Shown: positions 31,690-44,999, counted from the first letter of the stretch. The stretch is DNA of 64,000 bases from Isoetes taiwanensis (GCA_021234155.1 JAJEKV010000225.1:310001-374000); one strand, 5' to 3'. The notes: generated from the letters alone by a model not told the origin. Numbers and translations are program-made.

Positions 31690-34526
31690 AACATGCCACA
31701 CCCACTCTAACATGCCATGTGGGCTCCAACATGCCAAGGTGGCTCAAACATGCCACGTGGGCTCCAACATGTCACCTAGGCTCCAACATGCCAAGGTGGC
31801 TCAAACATGCCACGTGGGCTTCAACATGCCACCTAGACTCCAACATGCCACGTGGGTTCCAACACGCCACCTAGGTTCCAACATGCCACCTAGGCTTCAA
31901 CATGCCAAGGTGGCTCAAACATGTCACCTAGGCTCTGACATGCCACCTAGACTCAAATATGCCAAGGTAGCTCAAAGATGCCACGTGGGCTTCAACATGC
32001 CACCTAGGCTCCAACAAGCCAAGGTGGCTCACAACATGCCACCTAGGCTCCAACATGCCAAGGTGGATCAAATGTGACACCTAGGCTGCAACATGCCACC
32101 TAGGCTCCAACATGCCAAGGTGGCTCAAACATGTCAAGTGGCTCAAACATGCCCGTGGGCTCCAACATGCCACCTAGGCTCCAACACACCAATGTGGCTC
32201 AAACATGGCGGCTAGGCTCCAACATGCCACCTAAGCTCAAACATGCCATGTGGGCTCCAATATGCGACCTAGGCTCCAAAACACCAATGTGGCTCAAACA
32301 TGCCAGCTAGGCTCCAACATGCCACCTAAGCTCAAACATGCCATGTCGGCTCCAACATGCCACCTAGGCTCCAACATGCCAAGGTCCCAACATGCCAAGG
32401 TGGCTCAAACATGCCACATAGGCTCCAACATGTCACCTAGGCTCCAACATGCCAAGGTGGCTCAAACATGCCACCTAGGCTCCAATATGCCACCTAGGCT
32501 CAAACATGTCAAGGTGGCTCAAACATGCCAAGTGTGCCCCAACATGCCACCTAGGCTCCATCATGCCAAGGTGGCAGAAACATGCCAAGGTGCTCAAACA
32601 TGCCACCTAGGCTCAAACATGTCAAGATAGCTCAAACATGCCACGTGGTTTCCAATATGCCACCTGGGCTTCCACATGCCAAGGTGGCTCAAACATGCCA
32701 CCTAAGCTCCAACATACCACCTTGGCTCCAACATGCCAAGGTGGCTTCAACCTGCCACCTGGGCTCCAACATGCCAAGGTGGCTCAAACATGCCACGTAA
32801 CATGTCACCTTGGCTGCAACATGCCAAGCTCAAACATGCCACCTAGGCTCAAAGATGCCACCTAGTCTCAAACACACGTGGCGGCTCCAACATGCCACCT
32901 AGTCTCAAACATGCCACCTAGGCTCCAACATGCCAAGGTGGCTCAAACATGCCAAGGTGCTCAAACATGCCACCTAGGCTCCAACATGCCACCTAAGCTC
33001 AAACATGCCACGATGGCTCAAACATGCCACATGGTTTCCAACATGCCACCTAGGCTGCAACGTGCCAAGGTGGCTCAAACATGCCACCTAGGCTCCAACA
33101 TACCCCCAAGGCTCCAACATGCCAAGGTGGCTCAAACATGCCACCTAGGCTCCAACATACCACCGAGGCTCCAACATGCCAAGGTGGCAGATGTTAAGGT
33201 GGCTCAAACATGCCACCTAGGCCACCTAGGCTCAAACATGCCAAGGTGGCTCAAACATGCCACCTAGGCTCAAACATGCCAAGGTGGCTCAAACATGCCA
33301 CTTAGGCTCAAACATGCCAAGGTGGCTCAAACATGCCACCTAGGCTCCAACATGCCAACTAGGTTTAAACACGCCAAGGTGGCTCAAACATGCCACGCGA
33401 GCTCCAAGGCCACCTAGGCTCCAACATGCCAAGTTGGCTCAAACATGGCACGTGGGCTCAAACATGTCACCTAGGCTCTAAGATGCCAAAGTGGCTCAAA
33501 CATGCCACCTAGGATCCAATATGCCAAGGTGGCTCAAACATGCCATCTAGGCTCAAACATGCCAAGGTTGCTCAAACATGCCACATGTGCTCAAACATGC
33601 CAAGGTGGCTCAAACATGCCAAGGTGCTCAAACATGCCACCTAGGCTCCCAACATGCCACCTAAGCTCAAACATGCCACGATTGATCAAGCATGCCACGT
33701 GGTTTCCAACATGCCACCTAGGCTCCAACATGCCAAGGTGGCTCAAACATGCCACCTAGGCTCCAACATACCACCGAGGCTCCAACATGCCAAGGTGCCT
33801 CCAACCCCGCCACCTGGGCTCAAAAGATGCCAAGGTGGCTCAAACATGCCACCTAGGCTCAAACATGCCACCTAGGCTCAAACATGCCACCTAGGCTCAA
33901 ATATGCCAAGGTGGCTCAAACATACCACCTAGGCTCCAACATACTCAAACATGCCACCTAGGCCACCTAGGCTCCAACATGCCAACTAGGCTTAAACATG
34001 CCAAGGTGGCTCAAACATGCCACGCGAGCTCCAAGGCCACCTAGGCGCCAACATGCCAAGGTGGCTCAAACATGGCACGTGGGCTCCAACATGTCACCTA
34101 GGCTCCACGATGCCAAGGTGGCTCAAACATGCCACCTAGGCTCAAACATGCCACCTAGGCTCAAACATGCCAAGGTGGCTCAAACATGCCACATGTGCTC
34201 CAACATGCCACCTAGGCTCCAACATGCCAAGGTGGCTCAAACATGGCACGGGTCTGGACATGTCACCTAGGCTCCAAGATGCCAAGGTGGCTCAAATATG
34301 CCACCTAGGCTCCAATATGCCACCTGGGCTCAAACATGCTAAGGTGCGCAAACATGCCACCTAGGCTCCAACATGCCACCTAAGCTCAAACATGCCAAGG
34401 TGGCTCAAACATGCCACCTAGGCTCCAACATACCACCGAGGCTTCAACATGCCAAGGTGGCTCTAACATGCCAAGGTGGCTCAAACATGCTACCTAGGCC
34501 ACCTAGGCTTAAACATGCCAAGGTGG
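31690..34526 (+). repeat. 19-bp minisatellite array, forward orientation, copy 2
   Basis: Same unit types and order as copy 1, with local unit gains and losses. Long open frames within it are products of the 19-bp period. Confidence 0.9.
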
Positions 34527-34680
34527 CCCAAACACAAAAGGCAAAGTGTATTCCGGAATACACGTTTGCTTTTGTCGTGTATTCCGGAATACACTTTGCC
34601 TTTTGTGTTTGGGCAAAGTGTATTCCGGAATACACTTTGCCTTCTTTATGAAGGGCAAAGTGTATTTCGGAATACACTTT
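34526..34680. repeat. Perfect 38-bp hairpin and TTCCGGAA palindromes
   Basis: 34526-34563 and 34577-34614 are perfect inverted repeats of 38 bp separated by 13 bp. Each arm contains the 18-bp palindrome GTGTATTCCGGAATACAC. Two more copies follow at 34618-34635 and 34660-34677 (the last with one change), joined by gcaaag/ctttgcc. Weaker versions continue to about 35060. Similar motifs are in introns at 5946-6415. Confidence 0.9.
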
Positions 34681-35103
34681 AGCCCTCGATAAAGTTCTAA
34701 ATTCCTATTCTGGAATAAGAAGTAAAATCTAACATATCTAAAAGACGTACTATGTACTTCACATGCTAATCTGTCCATATTTTTCGCTATGTGAACTGGA
34801 ATACAGCAACTCTGAATAGAATAAAAGGCGCTCGGGCTGGTGACTGAAGCTCTAGAATCAGAATACGCAACTGAGGCGCTAAATTTTCCTTTTTAAAGGT
34901 ATACTATGGTCCGCTCTCTTTTTCTATGTAAAGTGGAATACGACTTGTCCAGACAGACTGGACTAGTATATTCTAGTAGGTTTCGTGGACTTACACAGCA
35001 AATGCATCACACCAAACAGTATTCCGGAATAGCTATTTGTATTCTCGAATAGGAATTGCACAACCGACCACTGAGTTACTTACATGTCCCCATTGTTTTG
35101 CAG

Positions 35104-38100
35104 TTGTTTAAGATGGTTAACCGCGTTGTGAACAAACTACCACCACCTTTTGTTTCCCCTAGTACCTCTACTTCAGCTGGAACATGTGACGCAGATGCTT
35201 CTCTGACTCCTACCTCGTCAAAGTCCTTGTTACTCCTCGAAGACACTCCGAGTCCAGTAACTAGTAGACTACTACCACCTTTCCAACCCTCTCCAAGTGC
35301 TACCTCCTTTCATTGCCTCACCTGTTGCACGTAGCAATCTTGCACCACCTTTTGTACCATCCCCCGACACTACAGAGGCTCGACCTCAGCAAGTTTTTTG
35401 GAACAGACTACCCCAACCACTTGTAGTTTCTCCTTCTTCACTTAGACAAACAAGGAATGCAGCACGCTCAGAAGACTGCGAGATTCTCCACTGCTTCTCC
35501 CACCACGACTTCACTACAAATGAAGACGACCTTGCAGCATCTACTCCTCTTCACACAACTGTGGTGACACATGGGTTTGCAGAATTTCAGTTGGCTCTAA
35601 GGGGCATGTTTGAACGAACTCCTCTTGAAGAAGCTGCAACAACTTTTGCTGGCATGGCGTCTTATGGCCCATCTCCTTCATTCAACACTGTACCTCCGCC
35701 TTATCTGGGTACATCTTCACGTGGTTTGTTTTCCTCTACAAGCACACCACTAAGGGCAGAGGAGGTCACCCCTAGAGTAGAACTCTCATCAGAAGATGAA
35801 GACACCAACGAGATGCAACGAGATTACACATTCTCCAGCCAGTCCTCCAAGAAATTTAAGGTGGATTTTAGTTCGAGAGCATGCTCCTCTGTAAGAAGAA
35901 GAAACCTTATGGACGAGCACAAAATGAGGAGACTTTTAAGAACTAAATGCTGCTCATTGGGTTGCATCAATAAATTTAATATGTCTAAATTACGAGCAAT
36001 TAGAGACAACTACAGTTCAATGACATTGGCAGACCAGAATGCCTACTTGGCTTATCATGTAAGATCAAACTGCAACACCTTCTTGCACTACATTAATCGT
36101 GCAGAAGTCTGCCAGAAATGCTTTACGGATGTCCACCGTTTAGGGTCCACCAAAATGTCTAGAGTACACAAAAGACTGGATAAAAACCCAGCAATTGATG
36201 ATCATTGTGGACCAAGAAGAGTTGTAACCATGCATGCCCTTGTTATTGTGTCATGGATGGAGAAATATTTTAGAGAAACATATGAGAAGTTGCCTAACAG
36301 CAACATGTATCATTTGACAGATAACATCACCAAAAAGGATGTTTTTAACGAATACAAAAAGACTTGCATTCAGTTTCAGCACATCTCTTACTCACACTTC
36401 ACTGGACTGTGGAAAAATGAATTCGGTCTTGTAAAAACTCCCAGGAGACACCAAATGTCTGTTTGCTCAAGGTGTGCAGAATTAAAGAGTCAACGAGAAA
36501 CTGCAAAGACAGAGGTCGAAAGAAGTAAGCTCAAGTTCTTTTCTCTCTCACTTGTTTAAAGAAATGTTTTGACCTGATTTCTTCAACAAATAATGTGCAA
36601 CAGAACTTTACCAGACATCGTGAACAACAAGAAGCAGAGAGAAGAAAGCTTGCCAAGCAGGAAAAAAAAAGCTCGAGCATGCGAAATATATATACGTTCT
36701 AATTGATGGAATGGATAAAAAAAAACTATTCTACCCCATTCCTTGAATATTCCTAAAGATGTGCCAGAGGAATGTTCTATTAAGGTCCACCTTATAGGAG
36801 CTATGGTCTTCAAAGGAAGTCTAAAGTGCAAAGTATTTTGGCGTATCAAACTTGCATGGTGACCGAACCTCACAATTACAATTCTTAACAAGGTCCACAA
36901 TGAGCAAGAGCAATTACCACCCCGTGCTCTACCTGCAACTTGACAATACTATAAGGGAGAACAAGAATCAAACACTCTTTGCTTACTGTGTTATGTTAGT
37001 GGAGCTAGGCATCTTTAGAAAAGTGAAGCTCGGATTCTTACTTGTAGGTCACACTCATGATCAGATTGATCAAATGATCAGGAGATTTTTTGTGCGCCTT
37101 AGAAGAAAGAAGGCTTTTTCTCTTCCTACTTTAGTTCGAATTATTGAAGATTCGTACACTTATTGAAGATTTGTACACTCCTGTTCCAGTGATTGAGCTT
37201 CTTAAAGAGACTGCTGACTTCAGAGAGTTTTTTTTCTCTCAATGTTCGACAGAACAAGGTCGCGGAACAAGTTGAATGATCTCACCTTTCAACATCACAT
37301 CAAGTTCTACTTGAAGGATGGACAAAGCTTCTTCTACAGGGGAAGAAGTACACCACAACTAAGTACTGGAGTCCACCAGAGGGATTGCGCTTCCTTAAAT
37401 ATATTCCAGACACTTGCGTCATAGAACGTGCTGAGCAACTTCCTCTCAAAAATCCTAAGGAGTCCAAGTAGAAGAAAAGTACCCCAGTGACATCCTTAAA
37501 AGCCATTAAAAATAGAATTTCCTCAGGTTAAGTACTTCTTAGAAGAAGATCGGATGTGGTGGAGAAATTTCTTTCTTGAACAGAAAATTGTTATGCAAAA
37601 CCTAGCTCTAAGGTAGTTGCAAGAACCATTTCAATGGCCTAACACCTTTCATCAACTCCAGCACCAGGCAGGTCCAAGCAATGATACAATAGCACCTGCA
37701 GTAGAAGAAGACGAGGATCGAGTCATATACCTCGGACCAAGACGCAGGAATGAGCCTCAAGGTAATATCACAGAAATTGCCAAAGGTATGCTGATTTCTC
37801 TTCCAACTGAGGAGGATGACAAAGGTCGACCTTTCTGGGTAGCAAAAGTACTTGATACAGTCAAGGAGGAAGGCTTAGTCACTAAACTCAAGATTCATTG
37901 GCTTGCACTACGCTTAAAAAATGCTTTTGAAGGTAGATATGAGTTAGAAATGAGAAGCAAAGGAAAAGAGAGAAAGTCCAAGAAAGTGGGTTGTAGGGAT
38001 GAGTTGAACTAAGTGACGTGATTATATTGTGCTATGATTTCAAATTGAAATCTGACAATCGTCTACGTCAGAGGACTATCAATTTGCTTAAAAAGGCTTG

Positions 38101-38296
38101 TAATTACGAGGAAGAGGATGAAGAAGGGAGTGGTGGTGGCAATGCTTCACCATCTGTTGATAGTTACGAGGAAGACAACTCAAGCACTTCCTCGAGTGAC
38201 AGTGAAAAAAGTGAAGGTGATGAGGATGGCATAAATGAACATGATGACGTGCTGGATCCCTCTCTCATCACTCCTCACACTTTTGTACATAACTGA
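35104..38296 (+). pseudogene. DUF7869-like transposase-type gene, frameshifted
   Basis: Starts after a good acceptor (TTTTGCAG, 35103) with ATG 35113. The first part is Ser/Pro/Thr-rich, shifts frame near 35300 and continues open to 36558 with Cys pairs (CCSLGC, VCQKCF, VCSRCAEL) that suggest zinc binding. A likely GTAAGC...CAG intron (about 36524-36602) follows. Then come KYIYVLIDGMDKK (36700-36720), LQLDNTIRENKN (about 36930-36965) and VGHTHDQIDQ (about 37045-37070), a D...D...D pattern like an RNase H-fold transposase. It continues with LPTLVRIIEDSYTY and a segment PFWVAKVLDTVKEEG (37617-38012), and ends in an acidic Ser/Glu/Asp tail (38018-38296, TGA). At least five frameshifts or stops. 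I recall this pattern as the uncharacterised DUF7869 type found in repeats; the name is from memory and the DDE reading is inference. Confidence 0.6.
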
Positions 38297-39599
38297 GTAA
38301 AAGACTGTAAATTTTGCATGTGAATATGAAGATTTTATCTTCACATCTTGAGAATACTACAATTTCAGATTACAGACTTTACTTCAATTTCTTGTTAAAT
38401 ATTATACCCTCTTAAATTAGTGGCTTTTCTCGAAAACATACTTGAAGAAAATTCTATTTGCGAGGGAAAAGTGTGCCACTTTCATTTCTATCGTTGCATA
38501 AAAAATTAGTCATTTGGGGATCAAAAACAATTTCATGCACTTTTTTTTTTTTTTAATAACCTCATTTTATCCCCCTTTTTTGTAAAAATAAGGGAATCTT
38601 TAAGGAATATTCCTTTTGCTCTCGTTTCGATGATTCACTCTCGTTTATTACGCAATCTTGTTATTGAACCAAAAGGAACAGCAAAGCAAAATAACTGTTC
38701 TTGTGCTTACACAACCACAAGTCTGAACCTAGATCTGATATCTTATTGTTGATGTATGTTGCAGTTGATTCTGATATTATCTTATTTAAGGTGATCCCAA
38801 CCTGTGTTGGTGAGCATGTGCTGACAAGAGATAATCTCAAAGGTACATTTCATTATCAAGGTTATTAGAAACTTCATTGGGGAGGGGGGGGGTAATGGGG
38901 GGGTGGGGGAACAAAGGAGGAATGTCAAAGTCGGTTAGGCAAAGTGTATGTTGCCAAAGTATTTTTGGCTTGCCTTGGGATGATTAATTTTCTTTTGCAG
39001 AGCAAAGCGGTGATTTCTAATTTTATTTGGAAAACTTTTAATAATGTGGACGAGTCTTCAGGCTTCCATATTGTTTATCAGTCTTTGCATCTCTTTTGTG
39101 TGTCCATCTATTAGGTCACTTCTCCCTTGATCCACTAACAATATACCCTAACGCTTCTTCATTTTTCGGAGCATGAAAAAATGTACGATCTCTATTTCAT
39201 TTTTACCATCTTGCACACACTAGCACTGTTGCGAGTTGTTGGTAGATCCCCTTAGATAGTGGTCCTCTAGTATCTTCAGTCCATCTATTGATGCAACATC
39301 GATGGAAATTGGCAAGTGTACATATGGTTTCTGATTGGTATCTGATATGGTACATATGAGATGCGGTTGCTGACATGGGAAGAGTTTAGAACTAATTTCC
39401 TCCTTTTAAGATTGGATTAGGCTATTTGTTAGAAGGTGTTTTTAGTTCTTCCTCCAATAGCAGAAGCCCCCTCTCCCCCCTCCCCTCCAACGGTGCTACT
39501 TGAGCTTGTCAAAGCAAATAAGTTGGTGAATTTCATATACAAGATCTTGCTTGTTGCTGATGTCATGCCTCCTGGATGATAAAAAACTATTCTTATTCT
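38297..39599. other. Non-coding stretch with G-runs
   Basis: No supported gene. 38878-38910 has several runs of four or more G in about 33 bases, and 39468-39488 is a C-rich counterpart. Low-level similarity to LINE ORF2 connecting sequence is possible in 39300-39600 but too decayed to call. Confidence 0.4.
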
Positions 39600-40290
39600 T
39601 ATTCTTATTCTTCAGCAAAGTGGTCTTTAATCATCCCTAAGTACCAGCAGAAAGCAATATGGAAGTGGCTATCAGATAAACTACTCATCTCATAGTATCT
39701 ATTTTGTGGTGACAAATCATTCATCGCTGTGTGGACGCCAATATTTAGGTTCATGGATTTTGCCCTGAGGTGTCTGCAATTTGTCCTTTATGTGTGGAGA
39801 CTCAGGGACGAGACTTGCTTCTTCCTGTTTCAGCATGTCAGGCATGCTTGGTTATGGCTTCAAGGCCTCTTTCACTGTAATATGAATAGCGAGCAGGTGT
39901 TATTAACAGTCTATCCAGATGGCTTGAAAAATTTAGCAAAAAGGGCTTTTCTTTTGGCTTCTGCATGGATCATCTGGTCCATTCAAAAAAGAGGAAATCT
40001 CCATATGTTCAAAGATCATGTTTGTTCTGATGCACATGTTCTTGTCGAGGCTCAATAATGAATTGTCAAAGTATGCTCATCAATTGCTAATAATGTAAAG
40101 AGCTGTATTTGGGAGCACTACCTTCACATTCACACTTCTTATGAGCTTTTACTTCCTCTTCACATTGTTTAGATGTTTCAATGGGATGGATTTGCTTTAG
40201 TAACATTTTTTTTCGCTGAGTTTTTAGTCCCCATTGTACTAACTTTCTCTGAATATAATAAAAGCTCGCATCCTTCAAAAAACAGAAAAA
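39600..40290 (+). pseudogene. LINE ORF2 tail remnant (zinc-binding region and 3' end)
   Basis: A plus-strand frame at 39729-40058 and its neighbours reads like the end of a plant LINE: a CPLCVET zinc-binding remnant in one frame near 39780, then CFFLFQHVRHAWLWLQGLF, and ASAWIIWSIQKRGNLHMFKD (typical xxWxIWxxRNxxxF). An A-rich tail lies at 40276-40296. Upstream RT motifs are not recognisable. No target duplication found. Confidence 0.55.
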
Positions 40291-41178
40291 ATGTTAGATG
40301 ATGATAATGATATTCCTTATAAAAATGTAGAGATGATGGCCTCAATGGAGGTGTAATGAAGGTAAGTGAAGCTGGTGATTTTAGTCTCAGTTCTTATTTT
40401 CTATTCTATAAGGCAGATAAACTAACAGTATTCAGGTCATTAAGGAGCTAAGCTTGATAGAAAGTTCCAGAAGACATGATGGGATCTTAAGAATGACGTT
40501 TTCATGCGGGGCATGAACAATGAACTATGATAATCATGAAGGTACAGTATTCTAATTTGCTACAATTTCCTACCAATTGGTAGATTGTCTAGTAGTAGAC
40601 CACGCTGGCAAATCACTTTAAAGTAGACCATGTGCAAGGTGTTGCAAGTTGTCAAGGACAAGTCTCTGTGTGGACAATGGAAGTGAAGTATAATATTGGG
40701 ATGGCTTGCTTGTATTTTTATTACAAATAGAAGAACAAGTTTCTAGAAGTTGAGATTTAAGAGCTTGTAGATAAGCATTGGCATACCTGAATATGAGATA
40801 AGCATGTGCCCATTGAGATGGTTGCAAATAGGCTATGCTTGGATTAAGTCACAACAATACAGTTGTGGAACAAGCTTGAAGCTAAAATCAAGTATACTTG
40901 AAATCATTTGATATTATTATGATTCAAGTGGCAAAATGGATAGTTTTGGGAATCTGCATTGATACTAGCAGTATTGACATATAAAAAAGTCATGCAATTC
41001 CTACCAAGATAAATTATTGGAACATGGATATATACTAGGGACCTGAAGAAAGTTAGAAGAGGATCATTTAACAATGTGAAGTGCCATGTTTGAAACTCTA
41101 GTTCATGGTACTAGTAATGACTAAAGCTTGAGATATACCTAGGTACATTGTAGTATCCTATTTTATTGTTTTGGTTGA
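40291..41178 (+). mobile_element. Fragment resembling the interior of the 55-60 kb LTR element
   Basis: The phrase GAGATGATGGCCTCA followed by ggaggtgtaatgaaggta, and later ttttctattctataaggcagataa, match 56710-56820 just inside the non-coding LTR element. Similarity then fades. No coding is seen. Confidence 0.45.
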
Positions 41179-42724
41179 TGTGATGTCCCCTGCTCGTATA
41201 TGATGCCCCGCACGTATAGAGCTGAAGTTCATCCCTTCTGTCAGTGCAAGCCCCCTGATACGAGGCCATCTACCTATCATCGGGCTCTTGATGGTGAACA
41301 AGAATCCGACGGAAAAGAATAGACGTGTCATTCGTCCCGTCTCCTTTGGAATCTGCCCAGTTGCGGAAGTGCATAAACATAAGCACAAGCCATCACAGCA
41401 CATCAAATACATAACCACCTCAAAGGGTGGGATCACCATAATATAACATCTGAAATAACAACATCAGTAGCATCAACAAAGAGGGGAAATCCTACCCAAG
41501 GCTCAGCCTCATAGGAATCGACTGATGGCTGGGGCCTCCAGAAGTTGATGCAGACAGAACTCATGGCAAATGGATTTGGCTGGCATAAGAACATGATCGT
41601 TGGATAGTCCACTCCATCCGCCCCTCCTGTGCATACTTTGCAGGTAGGCTGAAATGTGTTGCCGATGTGACTGTAACCTGCCGGGTGCATAGTCAGAGGG
41701 ACTATTCCCGAGTTGCATCTCTCTAGTCTCGATAAGGCAAGAGGGGATCACTCCCCTCCAGAAGGTCCATGCCAACTACATACGAGCTAGAGAGCCATTG
41801 CTCATCTAGGACTGAACTCCACTGAGGCGACGCATGATCTAAGAGGTGTCGAGCCCATACCTTGCCCGCACTTAGTGGCAAGCTATTAGACCTAGCCCAC
41901 AATGTTCTCCAGCCATTGCTATGCACTAGAGGGATCAACTGTAGCTGGACAAGGCTTCCTTATCAGCCGGTCTAACCCTGCCGCTCACAGCCAGACGGGC
42001 TCCTATGCACAGGCTACATTGATTGGGTACTAATGAAGCTACCTAGGAACATCATCTACGAAGGCTCTAGATCTCTAGCCCCCTTCCAATACACAAGAAG
42101 TGCGCACAGAGCAATACAATATCATCCAATAAACTGAAATAACAGAGTAAAGATCTAATCTATCTACTCTAATCATACATGGTTAGGTTCATTCGTTAGT
42201 GACTAAGGTTGTTAGGCTCTAGAGGTCATCTACAGCTAAGAATCGATGCACTAGTCGGGAGGCTGCGGCATTGCATAACAGATCAACCGCATACTGGAAC
42301 CTTCTTGCTCCAAGTCCTCGGAATGTGTCCATGCTATCGGAATGGGCTAAGATGCTGGAGTCTTGACGATCCGCTTCAGAACGCGAGCTTCACTGCTGTT
42401 GTGAGGCCGGAATGAGTCAGGCATTTGAACAATGCATGCTCTTGAGGCTGAAATCCAAAAAGGGGGCACTTTTCCTGCCTCTTTATGCCAATGTTTTAGG
42501 GTTAGAGTTTAATGGGCCATATGGCTCATATGGGGTATTCCCATGTGGCAATATAGAATATATTCACATGTTGCATAACATGTGCAATATAATGGGTTCT
42601 AATGGTGTGCCCCATGGTACAACCCTTTACGGTTGTCGTGTACAAGTCGTCGTAGTCGACATGTACTAGTGACATGGTAGTATAATATATGTATTTATAC
42701 CGTAAGTTATACTGGAACATCACA
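41179..42724 (-). repeat. Probable LTR of a minus-strand retrotransposon
   Basis: 1546 bp with the short terminal inverted repeat TGTGATGT(C) ... (G)AACATCACA. On the minus strand it starts TGTGATGTTCCAG and has TATAAATA about 20 bp inside. It directly follows a polypurine tract. Open frames on both strands within it are weak. No partner LTR was found. Confidence 0.55.
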
Positions 42725-42735
42725 TTCTCCCCACC
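42725..42735 (-). other. Polypurine tract next to the LTR
   Basis: Minus-strand GGTGGGGAGAA immediately before TGTGATGTTCC. Confidence 0.5.
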
Positions 42736-44986
42736 TTGCATTGAGTCTGTCCGCAACATCGCGAGTCTTATCACCTTGAAATCCTGCATTAACTTTACAA
42801 TATATTTTACGTCTTAACGCGATTATACAATAACGTTACATAGATAAGATTTTAATATCATTCACAAGAATTAGACATAAGGAGTTACATCCTTACCACG
42901 GTTTAGTTAACATCTTAAATAAGCATTTATACCTTGGAACCCTGCATGATCTGGCTCCTTTAATGCATGTAATTAATTACCTTAAGGTAAGATTCCCACG
43001 TTAACATTATAGTAATATTGGATATATTGGTTCCAGTCGTATTATATTTAACTGATGGTTCTATGATAACTTTAAGGCCTTTAAAATATACCTTCCCACA
43101 ATTATATCAAGGCAATAATTCTAATATTTTAATTATTTATTATATAGTTAGGGTTCTTTATCGTCAGATCCAAGTGTTAAGCGTGTGACTCTCGTTCGCC
43201 ACTTGTTGGTGCTTGAACCTTAAAGGTATATGCTTTACATTGCTATACTTAAAATAAGACAAATTCTTATTATATTTACAAGGACCTTCAAGGTTATTTA
43301 CATGCCTTTGAAAGGAATTACATCCTTACGAAGGTTTAGTTAACATGTTATGTAAACATTATCTTACTTATCCCAATACCAAGATATCTACACAAGACAA
43401 AACTTTGTGTAATTATTGCATTAACATTTAACTTATCTTAATGAGATATATTAAAGATTGCAACACATTTTCTCATGTGGATTGCCCTAAATGCATGCCA
43501 CAATGATGTACTTTTAGTTTATATATTTTATGTGTTTTTAAGGGGTCCACATCCTTGCTTTATTTAACTAAAAGCTAGGCTACTAGCTCATTCCTAGGTA
43601 TGAATGCATGCATTTGATCATGGCGTAAAGAAATTATGCTTTCCCATCATGGCCGATGATTTCCAGCGTCCTATCATGCCTACCCGATTATACCCTTCTA
43701 GAATTCCTACATCTGTTACTGAGACAACGTGAGGAATGACAAGATTCCTGTCATGGCCATTGGTATAGGTGCATTTTCTATCATGCATCCTATGACAATT
43801 ACTAGATGATTTCTCTCTCCCCACCTTGGCTCACTGGACTCCTACAGGTAGAATGCACCTATTTATCGAGCCTGCGTCGACTATTTGAAGGTGACCTGGC
43901 CGTTGCATTGCCTCTGGGAATTCCGATGGTGGAGCTTGCCTATGATGTCGATTAACTTAATGTCGATTAACTTAATGTCAATTTGTCCTTAAGATGCAGG
44001 TATGTTCAATCATAATATTGAGCCGCCACTTTCTTTGAAAGGAGAATGATCCTGCACCCCTTCAATGGCGTTATCCAACGCACCCTATCCCCTCAATTGA
44101 TGTTGAACCCAACATCGTAGCTATTCTCTTCCCTTAAGAGGTTACACGCTTCTTACTTAAAATGTTTAATTTATTAGCCTTAGTTAAACGTATTTAACTG
44201 CCTTACATGATGGATGAAGCCATCATGTTTAACATATCTATCCCTAAAGCGATGGGTTACCAAATTATTAGAGTTAACCCGTGAGGTTTTGTCATCACGA
44301 CAATTCCTTTTGTCTCCAAAGACTGTGATTAATATACTTCTTATTTTATATGTACCTTATATGAATTATTCAATTTCGATTCTAGAGATTTACCCTCCCT
44401 TAGTTAATTACTCTCTTGGAATAATCCTACCAATTGAATTGATGCCATCGTAACAAGTTGACTGGACTTGTTAGATTACTTCTTTTCTTTCGGTTGGATT
44501 ATTCCTTGGAGGTACTAGATAGATACATAGTTAACAATTACCCTAGTATTGATTTCTTCTTAGCGAGATGACCAATCTCACCAAGTGGTTTCAATATGTT
44601 GGATGTGTGTTAACAATTGTGTATAATTTTAATTACTCCTATGCATTTCCTTCCCAATCCTTGACGCTTAGCTCAATCTTGGGACAATCCTTTCAACAAG
44701 AATATCTAAAAATGCCTTCTAATCCCATTATGGATATTATCATCCGTATATTTATCCTACTAGTCTATATGATGTTAGATCCCCGAGCTTGCTAGAAGCT
44801 CATCCACTCATTTCCTGCCTGAAGCAGCAAGGTGACATTCTTCCGAGTTGCTCAAGACTCTGGGCTCCTCCTGGATGTAGAGGTTGATCTTCATTAGAGG
44901 CCTCCCATTGCTGGTGGTTTTGATGATGTACTTGATGACTTAAAGTCTTATATATTCCTTCCCAAAGTCTAAAGATGGTGCCTTTG
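42736..44986 (-). mobile_element. Retroelement interior without coding, interrupted by a LINE
   Basis: AT-rich sequence with an internal repeat: TTACATCCTTAC followed by ggtttagttaacat at about 42883 and 43318, and a weaker form near 43548. A direct repeat atgtcgattaactta lies at 43945-43975. No gag or pol motif is visible. The LINE at 45000 inserted at its right edge, and the sequence beyond the LINE (53893 on) is gag-like on the same strand, so the two may belong together. Confidence 0.35.
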
Positions 44987-44999
44987 AAAAACATCCGTC
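44987..44999. repeat. 13-bp target-site duplication, left (LINE)
   Basis: AAAAACATCCGTC, repeated at 53880-53892 directly after the poly(A). Confidence 0.9.

Larger units (their letters stand above)
30622..34526 (+). repeat. Second copy of the 1-3.9 kb block
   Basis: Collinear with 1 to about 3905: foldback arm, T-rich zone and minisatellite, in the same orientation. Differences are scattered substitutions, small indels and gain or loss of minisatellite units. Homology ends at 34526 where a palindrome begins, while copy 1 continues as minisatellite. Confidence 0.9.
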
